Source: Sclerurus mexicanus (lineage: Eukaryota > Chordata > Aves > Passeriformes > Furnariidae). From it: a DNA stretch of 64,000 nt. The stretch lies in the NCBI GenBank assembly GCA_013396755.1, contig VWZF01002914.1, positions 621,635 through 685,634 of the forward strand, in the 5' to 3' direction. The translations under genes were made by a program, and so were the position numbers. Below, in pieces: positions 51,708-63,998 of this stretch (position 1 is the stretch's first letter; every line of letters begins with the position of its first letter). The notes under the pieces were generated by a model. That model was not told where the DNA came from, did no database searches, and saw only the letters and a list, made by a program, of their open reading frames with translations.

Positions 51708-54490
51708 GTCATATTGCAAGACTAATTTATATGTAACAAGTTTATCATGGTATTTATTTTCTCTATTTCACTGTTTCTCCCACTCGATCTATTTCTGCTA
51801 ACTGGATACAATAAAAAAAGTACTTAGTCCTATGCAGTGCTTTTACCAATACTTACAATATGTTTTACAGTTTAGTCTTGTGATCTCCATTGGCATCGAC
51901 AGAGAAACTTAGACTGAGAAAAGGCAAGTGCCTTTTAAAGTATACTCTATACACAAATCAGAGAGCTAAGCTAACAGGACTCTCGAGTCTCAGTCCTGTG
52001 CTATATTAATAGAGCTACGTTCTCTCCCCTAGGGAGAGAAAAAGGCCAAATCAGGTGGCTAATTACAAGTAACCACAGACAACCAATAATCCTTGAATAA
52101 TCCGGTTTCAAAATCCCTGAATTATTAGATTCATAGATTCCTTGTAAGCCTCTGAAGTAATTAAAACCTGACTGAGAAGCTAAGCGATCTTTAGCTCAAA
52201 TCCTATGAATAGATTAGCTTGGGAACATAATGTATGATAACTATTAATGTGCTATTTTGCTGTATAAGTAGCAAGTGTAATTCAGCAAAATCTTACCCAA
52301 ATTGTACATATAACAGATTCACATCATCTTTACACATCTAAAGGTAATGTTAGGAGAAAGCATCAAAAAATGTGATTCTATCTCTTACTATACCAATGAC
52401 AACTTGAGACAGCAACTGACAGAACACAGCCAGATCCCTCAAGACTCTGATGGATGAAGATCTGTGAATCTTGCCATAAATGAACAAATGAAGCACTGTC
52501 TGATGAGGGCAGTCTAGTAACAGAAGTATGAGCTTGTTACTTTTCCACCATTTTAAAACAGAGATTCTCCATCATTTGGAAAGAAATCTTAAAATCTACA
52601 TTCTCTTAGAATTATTAAACTACTGTTAATTTTGTATGTTTTAACACAAAATACCCTGAATTCTCCCCTTGGAAATGTACTATAGTGTCTAGAGTAAGTT
52701 AAATGTCCTTGAAATTACCTGGAATCACTCCATTGACCATGCAAGGAGCAGAGACCATATATTAAATAGAGTCATATTAAAACTGCATGTGCTGAGCAAC
52801 AAAATATTTATATCACAACCTCTGGACTCTATTGTAAAGGAATGTTTACTAACTCATCCCTGTGTCTGAGCTCATTAAAACCCTCACCACTTCACCAGAG
52901 AAGAAGAGATTGCTTTTCCTAAGTGAAACTGGGCTGAACCTAAGAACTCATTTTTAATAGTCACAGTCACTGGATTTCTGTCAGTCACCAAGACTGGAGA
53001 CTCCTTTTGAGGCATTAAGTACAACTGAGTTTAAGTGTGAATTGGATAAAATTTGAAAAGAACATTCACCTTTGCAAAAATTCTTGGCCTTTTTTTTGCT
53101 ATTTTCTGCATTCATGTTATGTAGATTTTTAGTGCATATTTGGAAAGAAATTACAATTCTTGGCATGTCTGTTCAAAAAAACCCATAATTTTTAACAAGA
53201 CGATGAGGCTAAAGCAAATTTGCACCACAGCATAAATGGACCAGTATTTGGGTTTCTCATACCCCTTCCTCATGAGGAATATTCTTTTGCTGAGGATTTG
53301 CTATACAGCATTCACACTACAGAAGCCAGGATCTGAGACCTGAAAAAGTAGCAGTATCCACTTATATTACTAGCTGCAGTATACACCATGAATGACTTAG
53401 GAAAGGTGGGAATGTGTACTGCTCTAAGCTTATCTTCCCACCTGCCCAGATCTGCAACTTTGAAATCCATGCAGTCACATCTCCCATATTCCTTCCTCCT
53501 CTCCCAAGAGAATCTAATGCCAAACAGGAACAACATAGTCTATCTGCCCAAGGAGCAAAGAATAATAAAAAAACTAAGCCTCATTAAAGTGCAGCAAAAA
53601 GCCATCACAGCTATGGGTTCTGTTTTGAGCACTTGTTCCATATCTACATTCTGATGTCTTTTCAGTGAAATAAACCAACTACACAAGAAGTTCACATATT
53701 GGCCTCACATCTGACTCCAAAGGGCATCCTCACCTCTCTGTTCTAGACACAAATCCTGTATCCTCTCATGTTTTCTCTTTGCTATTCTAAATACCTCTAA
53801 ACTCTTTGTTCCTTCTCCATTTGAAAGTCCAGATGGTATTTCCTAACTCTGGATATCACTGCCACTAGTCAGTTTTACTTTCATGTTAAGAAAGTTTCTT
53901 TAAGGAACTTGTCTCCTTTTCTAGAGAGCAAGAGATAAGGGAGAATCTCATTTCTAAACATATAATGCAAACATCACGTAGTTCAAATTTAAAAATTCAA
54001 ACCTCTATTCCAATTAGCATAAATGTTCAAAGAATTCTTCATGCCTATGTAAGAAACTAGCACTTCTGGTCTAATAGCTATGGTTCTGAAAATATGCAGG
54101 TGATGAAATATTACTAAATTTCCATTAGAAGCTTAGATCACAATGGTAGTTTAATGAAAGACTAGAATTAACCTCACTGAAATGCAGAATTATACTAGAA
54201 GTCTCTTTATATTACACTTACAATGAGGTGAGATTATATAAGCTTTTGAGACAGCATACTGTTGGGTCCAATTTTTCAGCCATGCCTTGCAAAAATGAGG
54301 AAAAAACTCTAACTATTATATCTCTGGTGCACTGCTAAGAAGCACAGCATACATATAGTTAAAGTGAATAGGAACAATAGGTCAGCATGATGGAACTTGT
54401 GAGGAAAGGAAAGCTAGGAAATGTAGAGGTCTACAAAACTAAAATACATATATCATCCCTGAAATGATCTTTGGACTCACGCATTATATT

Positions 54491-54533
54491 AATAAAAAAA
54501 ATTATAAAAGAGAGAAAGAAATAAAAAAAAAAG
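54491..54533. repeat. A-rich low-complexity stretch
   Basis: The stretch is mostly A with GAGAAAG interruptions and no fixed unit. Confidence 0.8.
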
Positions 54534-56667
54534 AATTCAGATCTTTGGCAAAATAGCAGAGAGCAACATAAAAAGTGATAGAATTTGCAACTGCAGTAAT
54601 TTGAATCAAACCCTGGAAAGCTTCAAAAGGTTCCAAGAACTAAACTTTATAGAACTTCAGGAGAAATTCAACAATAATCTGACATTTGCTTCTCTCTTCT
54701 GACAGTTATACTTTCAGATGTGCATCCCATATATTCAGTTAACACCAAGAGATGAGAGAAAATTTAAGCCAACTGACCTCTGTCACCTCAAAAGATTTCT
54801 CACTAAATCATCCTATTATCTCCCAATAATTCTATAAAGCATCTCTTACTTATTTGCAACACAAGAAGCAAGTTACTACGCAGGATAAGGCAGGTGATTC
54901 ATCTAGTCTAGCACCATGCTGCTGACAATGGCCAGGTTCACCATTTTGTAAGAGGAAGTTCTGCTTCTGACGTACAGAACACACTATGTGGAGGCCCCTC
55001 CATAGCCATCATAAGCTATGGATGGATTTATCTTGTAAATTGTGAAGTTTTCTAAGTGTAATTTTTTATTAGAATTAACGATGTTTACATTTTCCATGTA
55101 AAGAAACATACATAGTTTCAGTTTAATCCAGTTTTCTATATCCTGATTCCTTGTTGCAGTTAAGTTGAATGGTTCATCAACTGCTATTTAAAAAAAGGAT
55201 TGTTTTATTAATTTTGAGAGGTTTTTCTCATAGTTATTAAAGATTCATTCATTTTTTAGTTATTAGCAAGGAATGAGGAAGCTTCTATAACAAAACCCCA
55301 AATTGTTATCTTTATATTACTGCTGTGCGTTCCAGCACCTAAACTCTCCATGGCATAGTCTGCCCATCTTTGGTCAATATGCTGCCCACCTTTTGTCTCT
55401 ACTTATATGTAATACATGATGAATACAGATCCACAAAAGTATACATGAAACTGTTGTTCTGTTTGGATGCTAAATTTTCCTTTACCCAATATGAAATAGG
55501 AACCAAAACATTCAAGGATCTCATTTTTGTATTTTAGAAGCTCATGAAAAAAATTAATAATAATATTTGTAATTCATCCCATTGAATGCAATTTGAGATA
55601 GATATCTGAGTTACAAACTATAAAGTCAAAGAAATAAAAAGATCTCAACTGTTAATAACAATGAACAACCTGGAGCAATTAATGATGCTTTTTAATGACA
55701 AATAGACTGAATTTTCCTGTAATTTTAATCCTTCTGCCATATTTTTCTTTCATATTTAATAGATTAGAACAATTTGCTGCTGTTTTTCAGTTACAGTTCT
55801 AAAGATGTATTAGGATATAACAGATGCAAGAAGCCATACTTTTAAATAAAACTTATTCATCTTGTAAATAGTCCTTTAAAATTTCTGGCTTTTATGATCA
55901 GTTTAATGAAGTCTAATGGATGTTATTATCCTTTCCCTTCAATCTGGTGATGAGAATAAAATATTGTTAAAAGTGTTTGAAATAAAGGAACAAAAGCTGA
56001 AGACAAGGAAGAAAAAGAAATAGATACAGCAATGCTACATGAATGAGAGATCAAGCAGCCTTAAAAGAGCTTTTCAATAGGCACTCCAAAATGTAGTTAT
56101 TCTATGATTCCAAAGCTTATCCATAAACCTGCAGCCTTTTAAACTGGTTGCAGAAACACCTTATGCTCAACTGTGTTATGAACAAAACAAAAAAAAGTCT
56201 GAGGTAACTTGGTACATCAAAATTAATTTTTAAAAGAAAATCAAGCAATATTTTATTGAAAGCAAGTTGACTTTATGAAGCAATAATTGTGAAGGAGATG
56301 ATGTGCACTTTTTGCATATTGTGATTGTGTTTTATCTAAATTAAGATGACTCTACAGGCAAAGTGAAGTCTGATTAGTTTCCAGTAAGAACAGAACACTG
56401 AATTTATGTAAAATATCTAATTTCAAGAAGCTTCTTTTCTTGTTACTTTTTTATAGTTTTGTTATACTAAAGATGCATTGGGTAGAGGACAAAATCTTAA
56501 TTTGAAGAAAAAATATGAATAAGGAAGGACACATGCAAAACATGCTTTTTAAACAATCAAATAAATTATTTGTAGTGTCAATATTTTTCTTACAAGTTAT
56601 CCTACACTCAGAAGTTTCTACACTGTGTATTTTAAGGCCTTATATGAAACTATTTCCCTTTAGTTCT

Positions 56668-56679
56668 AAAAAAAAAAAA
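56668..56679. repeat. Poly(A) tract, 12 A
   Basis: A simple homopolymer, followed by C and five more A. Confidence 0.9.
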
Positions 56680-59287
56680 CAAAAAGGGAAATAAAATTTC
56701 TTGGATCTCTACCACAGATAAACAAAACAGATAAACAAAACTTTTAATTTTATTTTTCAGATTTTTGAAAATGGAAAAGCATATAAGCTACTTACTAAAT
56801 AGCATTATCCTTCTTTCCCTTTTCTAACACCAGAAAACACACCATATATTGTGCTACACATTTTTCATTACTAAGAGAAATAATCAGTTATATCAAAAAC
56901 CTATGACTTCACATCACAGTGGTACAGCTTACAAAAAACCATGAAAATTCATACTATGCTCTCTTTGTTTCTCAATTTCAGTATGATATTCAATGGTTTT
57001 ATAACTTAACTTCCTACAGTAAAGTTACTTAGTATTCTTTCAGTACAGTTAAAATAAGTATGGGTTTAGAAAAGAGTGGCACGAAAAAAAGCATGGGGTT
57101 TGTATATGAAGCAACAAGAGTGACAAGATTCAGTCATTGTAATCTGAAAGATGATATGAACCTGATCAGGAGCTTCATAGGGAAGTTATTGGTTTTCTCT
57201 CTGGACATTTTTAGTTAACACTACTCGCTAAAGAGAAGAAAATATCTGGAGGTAGATCAAGAGGTAGATTAATCTTCACTGTTATGCTATTTCAGCTCAT
57301 CAATGAGCTCAGTGAAACACACAAGAGATTTATTTAGTCTTTTACATTACAAAAAAAAAGCAAAAGCTACACAATTCCCCACACTATTTCCTCCCTACAG
57401 TACTCCTTGAAACTCCTTCTAGATTTTTGCAGTGTATGCTGCTCCTTTAGTTATTAACTCCTTTAGCTTATCATTTCCACTACAGAAGATCTAAACTTTC
57501 CCTTGAAGCCTATGGGAATTGTGCCAATAAAGCACAACTGAAAGCGCTGAGCAAAATGAGCAATGAACCTAGACAATCTCTGCATACAACTGATTCACTT
57601 TTTCCTAAAAACCATGAATTTGTAATAAGATAATGCCATCTAGATTTCTACTTCATGCTTCATAAGCAGTTTTTTTCACCAGAAACAGAATATGAATATG
57701 TATTTAATGTCATTTTTCAGGAAAACACTGCTAAAAGTTTTGGGCTTGTTTACCCTTCTAATACAAGGATAACTAAATTTAATCTATTTTTTCCCATTAT
57801 CATATATACCAAAGATTAATATAGTGCCAAAATAATTTTTGAATGCCTTTTGTCTGTTTCTCCTTTTGATGGAAAAGTGGCATAAAGTAGAGCATCAAGG
57901 TGAACAAATTTCAATGATTTCTTCATGACTTCTTGGTTTGTATGAGTTGAATACATAGCATCACAACAAGACTCTTAGGCTATCCTATATATGCAAAGAT
58001 AATGATAATTACACAATTTGTAAACAAAAAGTTAGGCAACTCTTCCTTCCCTTCCTTTCACACAAGAGTTAGAGTCACATGGCTGTGCAAGCTTGTTATG
58101 CACAATCCTGTTACAGGAAGAAGTATTCCATAAGAAGATTAGACATTAGCTTAATCTGCCTTGATACAACTGAATAAGCATGAGCCTGCAGATATACAAA
58201 TGGCAGCTAAATCTACTGGCATTATAATTTCTTAAGCATTCAGAAACATCTAAGCTTTTCTAGATGGTAAAGCATCTTACTACATAGAAGTCTATTTCAC
58301 AGACATACCAAATCTGTTTATTTTGAACAGAAGCAGCATTGTTCAAGTTAAGTTATAGTGTAATAAACAGATTAGGGCATTAGGCAACACAATTATTAAA
58401 AGTGAAATATCCTCAAAATGAAGAAGAGAAATGAATGCCAAATCTTCTATGTCAAACAAAACATGCAATGAAATTTAAACTAAATATAACTCTAAATAAT
58501 TCACCTTTTGGCATCATATAATTAGCAATTTAGGTACCAATTCAGAAATTAAATAACACTTCAGGCTTAATGAAAAATTACCCTGTCTCTTTTGATCCAG
58601 TGTGACTTTTCAAATTTAAAGTAACCTGTAGTCATGTATTTAAAACACATTTTAAAGTATTGTTTGTAACAGCAAAGTAGAGATGGCAATTTTTAAGATT
58701 TTAACATACTCCTGGAAATCGGACTGCATTTCATTTTTTTCACAATTGCTCTCAATGGCTTATGGCAATATTGACCTATTGAAAGTAATGCAAATGGACT
58801 ATATGTAATATTTTCTTTCACCCACAAAGGTAAAATTCAGAGAGAAAAGGTTCATCCACTATCCCACTCTATCAGAGTTTAAACAATAGGTGGATATGTC
58901 CTATGCTGGACCTTGATGCAGAACTCTCTTACACTTATTACACCAATTGTTATTATAAAGGAAAATTTTACATCAAGAGTCAAAAAAAAGCCAGCGACCC
59001 TTCCTGCAGAGAAAGTTTTTTTAGAATAATATAAAGCTGCTTATAGCTGTGTTTCTAGTAGTATGTATCTATATTTCCATATTGAAGTACAAAGCCTGAA
59101 GACTAAGCACTTCTAAATTGCCTTTGAAGTGGTTCAGTTTTTCATCAGAGCACATTTTGCAAATGCTACCAGAACGTGCAGAAGCAAGGTTGGGGGTGGG
59201 AATGTTGATTGCTTTCAAAAACTTTTGAATATCTATAGTCTGGTTCGATCAAAGGTACTTTATAGCTGCCCTGATTAGAATATTGTG

Positions 59288-59341
59288 CAAAAAAAAAAAC
59301 CATAACAAAAAAACCCAAACCAAAACCAAACAACAACAAAA
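59288..59341. repeat. A/C-rich low-complexity stretch
   Basis: The stretch is almost only A and C, with CCAAAC, AAAACC and CAACAA words. It lies about 115 bp upstream of a CR1 copy but is not part of the recognised element. Confidence 0.8.
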
Positions 59342-59454
59342 TTCCACCAGTAGATTTTTTTACATTTAACCACCAATTGCCTAAGTTTCTCTCACTTTCT
59401 AAACTTCACCAATAGTAAAAATTAGGTTAAATGTTGAGGAACCATAAAATGTTC

Positions 59455-60640
59455 AGGTTACAAGATGACCTAAATATGCTGGCAGGTCAAGAATAGCTCA
59501 AGAAAGAGCTAAAGAGTGAGTTACCTTTGTCTCAGAGGTAAAAGTATCAGACTTTAAGAAACTGAATGAAACAAAATGTCCAGCACACAGCTGGATAAAC
59601 ATATCATGTGGTGGGTGACCAATTAGCTCACTAGTTGAGCACAGCAGGTAATAGTGAATGGGGCGACATCAGACTGCACTAGTGGGGTTCCACAGGGCTC
59701 TATCTTGGGCCCTGTGCTCTTCAACAGCTTCATAAATGACTCGGATGCAGGACTGGAGGGGATACTAAGCAAGTTTGTAGACAACACAAAACTCAGAGAA
59801 GCTATTGATTCCCTTGCAGGCAGGGAGGGCGTGCAGAGAGACCTTGACAAATTAGAGAGATGGGCAATCACCAACCACAGGAAGTTCAACAAGGCGAAGT
59901 CCTGGATTCTGTACCTGGGATGGGGCAACTCTGGATGTTTGTACAGATTGGGGAATGGAATGCTGGAAAGCAGTGCCATGGAAAGGGACCTGGGGATCCT
60001 GGTCAATGGCAAGTTGAATATGAATCAGCAGTGCCCTCTCAGCCAGGAGGGCCAACTGTGTCCTGGGGCACATTAGGCAAAGCATCGCCAGCCGGGCAAG
60101 GGAGGGGATTGTCCCACTCTGCTCTGAGCTGGGGCAGCCTGACCTGGAATATTGTGTGCAGTTTTGGGCATCACAACATAAGACATTAATCTGTTAGAGA
60201 GTGTCCAAAGGAGGGCAACAAAGGTGGTGAAGGGCCTTGAGGGGAAACTGGGTGAAGAGCAGCTGAGGTCACTTGGTCTGTTCAGCCTGGAGGAGACTGA
60301 GGAGAGGTCTCATTGCACAACTTCCTTGTGAGGGGAAGAAGAGGGGCAGACACTGATCTCTCCTCAATGGTCAGCAGTGATAGGACCCAAGGGAATGGCC
60401 TGAAGTTGTGCCAGGGGAGGTTTAGGTTGGATATTAGAACAAGGTTCTTCACCCCAGAGAGTGGCTGGGCACTGGAAGAGGCTCCCCAGGGAAGTGGTCA
60501 CAGCACCAAGCCTGATAGAGTTCAAGAAGCATTTGAATGATACTCTCAGGAACATTGTCCTGCGCTGGGCCAGAAGCAGAACTTAATGATTGTTGGGGGT
60601 CCCTTCCAACTCAGCATATTTTCTGTTTCTGTGATTCTGT
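59455..60640 (+). mobile_element. CR1 LINE copy with decayed reverse transcriptase and 3' end
   Basis: This is the longest complete-3'-end CR1 in the window, about 1.2 kb. The 5' part covers the C-terminal half of the reverse transcriptase ORF (see the separate entry). The rest is 3' UTR, ending in GTTTCTGTGATTCTGT at about 60625-60640. The first 100 bases or so are less certain as CR1, because similarity becomes clear only from about 59560 (CACACAGCTGGATAAACATA). It resembles the copy at 49880. Substitutions and a few indels show it is inactive. Confidence 0.93.
59654..60076 (+). pseudogene. CR1 reverse transcriptase remnant, catalytic site lost
   Basis: A 140-codon frame encodes part of the palm and thumb of the CR1 reverse transcriptase. 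Near residues 12-25 it has GVPQGSILGPVLFN, the conserved palm motif just before the catalytic motif in non-LTR reverse transcriptases. The catalytic F/Y-x-D-D position reads FVDN (about residues 41-44), so one of the two metal-binding aspartates is replaced. The N-terminal endonuclease and fingers are missing through 5' truncation. The frame ends in a stop at 60074-60076, although CR1 similarity continues. It is a dead fragment. CR1 is a cellular retrotransposon of vertebrates, not a virus. Confidence 0.9.
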
Positions 60641-63019
60641 GGTGAATATTCATGGGATACAAGAATTTTCTCTTACTTGCACTATTATGCAAATGTTTAG
60701 AGATATATGTTCAAATCCCATTTTAACTCAAAACAAGTTCTTTGTTATATTTAGAGTTTGAGCCTGCCATCACAGAAACGGGAGAATATCATACTGTGCT
60801 CTTCAGATAGCATGGAATTCAGCTCTAAAGGCCATAGCTTTTCCTGTGTATTTGGGCTTTCTGACTTTCATGCTATCTGTGGACACAGATGTTCGGGATA
60901 AATAAATCATGCTAACGGACTCCAGACTGCAGTAAATAGCCAGGCTTGCATACTCTTCTGCCACCATCAGAGACAGAATACTAGACTATTTGGAACCGTG
61001 GTCTCTGTCAAGGGCATTTCTTACACTGTTAACTCTAGTTCAATTTTCAAGTGTTATATTCAAATGAGAACATTATCTTCTGGGTTTGACTACTCTATGG
61101 CATTATATACCACATATTTCCAGCACCTTAGAAGGAACAGAATGAATTGTTTGATGATGTTTCAAACATCTGAGACAAATCTGGGGAATTTGAAGATAAC
61201 TATAGTAGGAACTTTCCATTATAAGGGAAATTTTTATTCTTAGTGAGTTCTTTTCTGGAAGACTTCTAAGTAGAATTTTCACTGAACTACTTCTATGTCA
61301 GGAAGTCACGGAGCATACTTGTCATTCAAGGATTTGCTGTCCCCAGCCCTTCTAATCCAGAGCAACAACAGACACATTTAGCATTCCATTTGCCACCTCT
61401 CCCTTATCTTATACATAAGATTGAATACCTAGAATGGAAAAATCAAATATCTCTATAGGAAGTTGTATTAATTCTTCCTCATCTTCTGATGCTAGCCCTG
61501 TGTTTTCGCTGCATTTCTTCTTCTCTTTATCGCATTGTTCTGCAAGGGGGGAAACTTCTGTGTACTTTTGACAGTACTAGTTGCTGGGAAACACACTGCA
61601 GCAAACAATTATCCACTCACTATTTCAGTTTTCAAAATGGAGCTTGAGAAGAAAATCAGACACACAAAAAGAAAAATCCTACTTTGTTCCAGACCCAAAT
61701 TTCAAAGGGAAAACATATCTATACTAATAGCAGCAGTTGTTCTCTTAAGATTTGTTTGGTTGTTTTTTTGTAACATCAGTGTGTTTTACTACACCACTTA
61801 AAGAAAAACAACTAATGGTATTAAGACCCCTTCAGTGAGAAAGCAGGCTTGGCATAGATATAACTTCTTAATTTGTCTATGAAATTTGCCTATATGCGCT
61901 AAGATTCATTCTGCTACTTAGCACTCCTTTTTCCCTCTTGCTTACACATCTATCATATCTTTTTTTTTAAAATAACCTTGCGTTTCATAAATCAGGCTGT
62001 GCCTACTTGAAATCAGTGTTGACTCATTTGTAAAGAACAAGTTTACGCTGACTTTACTGATTTACATTTCAATTACCTTGAGACAGTATAAAGGGCAGAA
62101 TTATGCAGCACTTAATGCTATAGAATATGTGTTGTATCTTCCATGTGAGCATTTTATTTCAAATCCTTTACAGACTCCTTGGTTTTTGCTAATAACTAAA
62201 ACAGGGCAATATTTCTTACTTAACAGTACCATAAGGTCAAACTTTTCTGAAAAGGTCTTGCTCAATTTAATATAGATTCATATTAATGCAGAATTCTAGG
62301 AGGGTTACATGGAATTAAGAAAGAATTTGAATACTGTTTTAACATAATTTATGAAGGCTTTAATTAGTTCTATCTCTACTAACATTTCTAGGGCTCCTCA
62401 AAAAGATGTGGTGATCGATTTCAAGCATATAGATAGAAATATAAACTTTATACTTCAGTGTAATCTTGGGGAAATTTGTGCAATTGTTATTCTGTGTAGC
62501 TCTTTTACAAATTTCTCATTTCTTTACCACACTGGCTTGAAAATGCACTAATGGTAGATGATCTTGTGACATGGCTGCACATATCTGAAGCAGAAATGAC
62601 TTGTGCTTTAGGACACGAGCTGCAAAGGAAAGCATTTGAGTAGGAGACTCCCTGAAAATTGCTTCATTTCAGAGGTTTCTACAACATGTTGTTTCCAATT
62701 TTTTGAAAGCAGTCATCATTGCCAAATTTAACAAGGATTTGGGCAAAGATTTTCCATACAGTCTTTTACAAATCCTATGAAACCCTGTGTAAGTTAAAAC
62801 CATAAATTTCCTCAAATTACATTTACAGAACATTTCTACTTGATATTATATTTAGTGATTTCTAGGCAGGCAGAATTTGGCATTGCCTTCTTTCCTTTTA
62901 TAGCTTATTCTGCATCCTTCTCTAGCAAAGTTTCACCTCCAAGTTGTACTAAAGTTGTACTAAGCTGTTCTAAGCTACATTAATTCATGCTCAATGAAAG
63001 GAGCAGGTCTCTTTTCTAA
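60641..63019. other. Unique AT-rich non-coding DNA
   Basis: No gene or dispersed repeat is recognised. A three-copy 11-bp repeat lies at 62941-62972. The frame at 61535-61801 (88 codons) and others show no known domain. Confidence 0.55.
62941..62972. repeat. 11-bp tandem repeat, about 3 copies
   Basis: AAGTTGTACTA occurs twice exactly (62941-62951 and 62952-62962), followed by a diverged third copy (62963-62972). It ends about 50 bp before the CR1 that starts near 63020. Confidence 0.85.
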
Positions 63020-63239
63020 CCGAAAATAACTGACTGACTTGGTAGACAAGGGGAAAGCAATAGATATTGTCTACTTTAACTTCAATAAAGCCTTTAACAC
63101 TTTCTCCCTAAAGATCATCACAGAGAAGCCCTTGAAGTATGGGCTCGATGAGCAGGCAGTAAGGTGAACTGAAACACAGCTGAACGACCAGCCCAGAAGG
63201 TCATCATCAGTGGCATAAAGCCTATTTGGATGCCAGTAA

Positions 63240-63530
63240 CTAGTGGTGTACATCAGGGGTCAATAATGGGTCCAGTCCCTTTTAATATCTTCACTAATGA
63301 CCTGGATGATGGGGCAGAGTGTTCCTTTTGCAAGTTTGCAGATGGTTGATATGTCAAAGGGTCATGCTGACATCCAAAGGGACCTCAACAGCCTGGAGAA
63401 ACAGCCTGACAGGAACTTCATGAAGCTGAACAACAAGTGTTCCAGTATATGTTACACACTGATAAACCAGTCAGCTGGAAAACAGCTTGGCAGAAAAGGA
63501 CCCGGGGCGTTCTGCAGGGCAACAATCTGA
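63240..63530 (+). pseudogene. CR1 reverse transcriptase remnant with in-frame stop
   Basis: The palm motif survives as GVHQGSIMGPVPFN (P changed to H in the usual GVPQG), followed by NIFTNDLDDG. The catalytic FADD is changed to FADG and is followed at once by a TGA stop near 63347. The downstream frame (63297-63530) is offset, showing further frameshift decay. No working enzyme can be made. Confidence 0.8.
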
Positions 63531-63961
63531 TCATAAACCAGCAATGCACACTTGCAGCAGAGGGCTAATAGTATCCTGGGCTGCATTGTGGATGATTGTG
63601 GACAGCAGGGTGGCAGTGGTGATTCTTCCCCTCTACTCAGCCCTAGTGAGGACACACCTGGAGTGTTATGTTCAGTTGTGCGCTCCTCAGTATAAGTCCT
63701 GGACATACTGGAGAGAGTTCAACAAAGGGCCATGAAGATGATAAAGGGACTGGAGATTGTCTCCTGTGAGAATAGGCGGAGAGAGCCAGGCCTGCTCCAG
63801 CTAGGGAAGAGAAGCCTCAAAGTGATCTGATTAACATATATAAATGCCTGAAGGGAGGATGTAAAGAAGATAGATCCAGGGTCCTTTCAGTTCTGCCCAG
63901 TGACAGGACCAGAGAAAATGGGCACAAACAATACAGGATGTTTCCTCTGCATATCAGGAAA

Positions 63962-63963
<2 letters not shown>

Positions 63964-63992
<29 letters not shown>
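63964..63992. repeat. Poly(T) tract, 29 T, within CR1
   Basis: The tract follows AGGAAACA, where CR1 elements normally carry a run of about six T before ACTGTGAG-like sequence. It is therefore probably an expansion of the element's own short T run. The sequence after it, AATTTATT, is not CR1-like in the eight bases that are visible. Confidence 0.85.

Positions 63993-63998
<6 letters not shown>

Larger units (their letters stand above)
50657..59454. other. Unique AT-rich non-coding DNA
   Basis: No gene or dispersed repeat is recognised over about 8.8 kb, the longest repeat-poor run in the window. It contains a 12-bp tandem repeat (51178-51222), a perfect short hairpin (51687-51707), A-rich stretches (54491-54533, 56668-56679) and an A/C-rich stretch (59288-59341). 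Segments near 55540-55800, 56210-56390 and 58690-58810 have the look of conserved non-coding DNA (even base use, no repeats, TAAT and ATTGTG words). That impression needs alignment. Confidence 0.55.
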
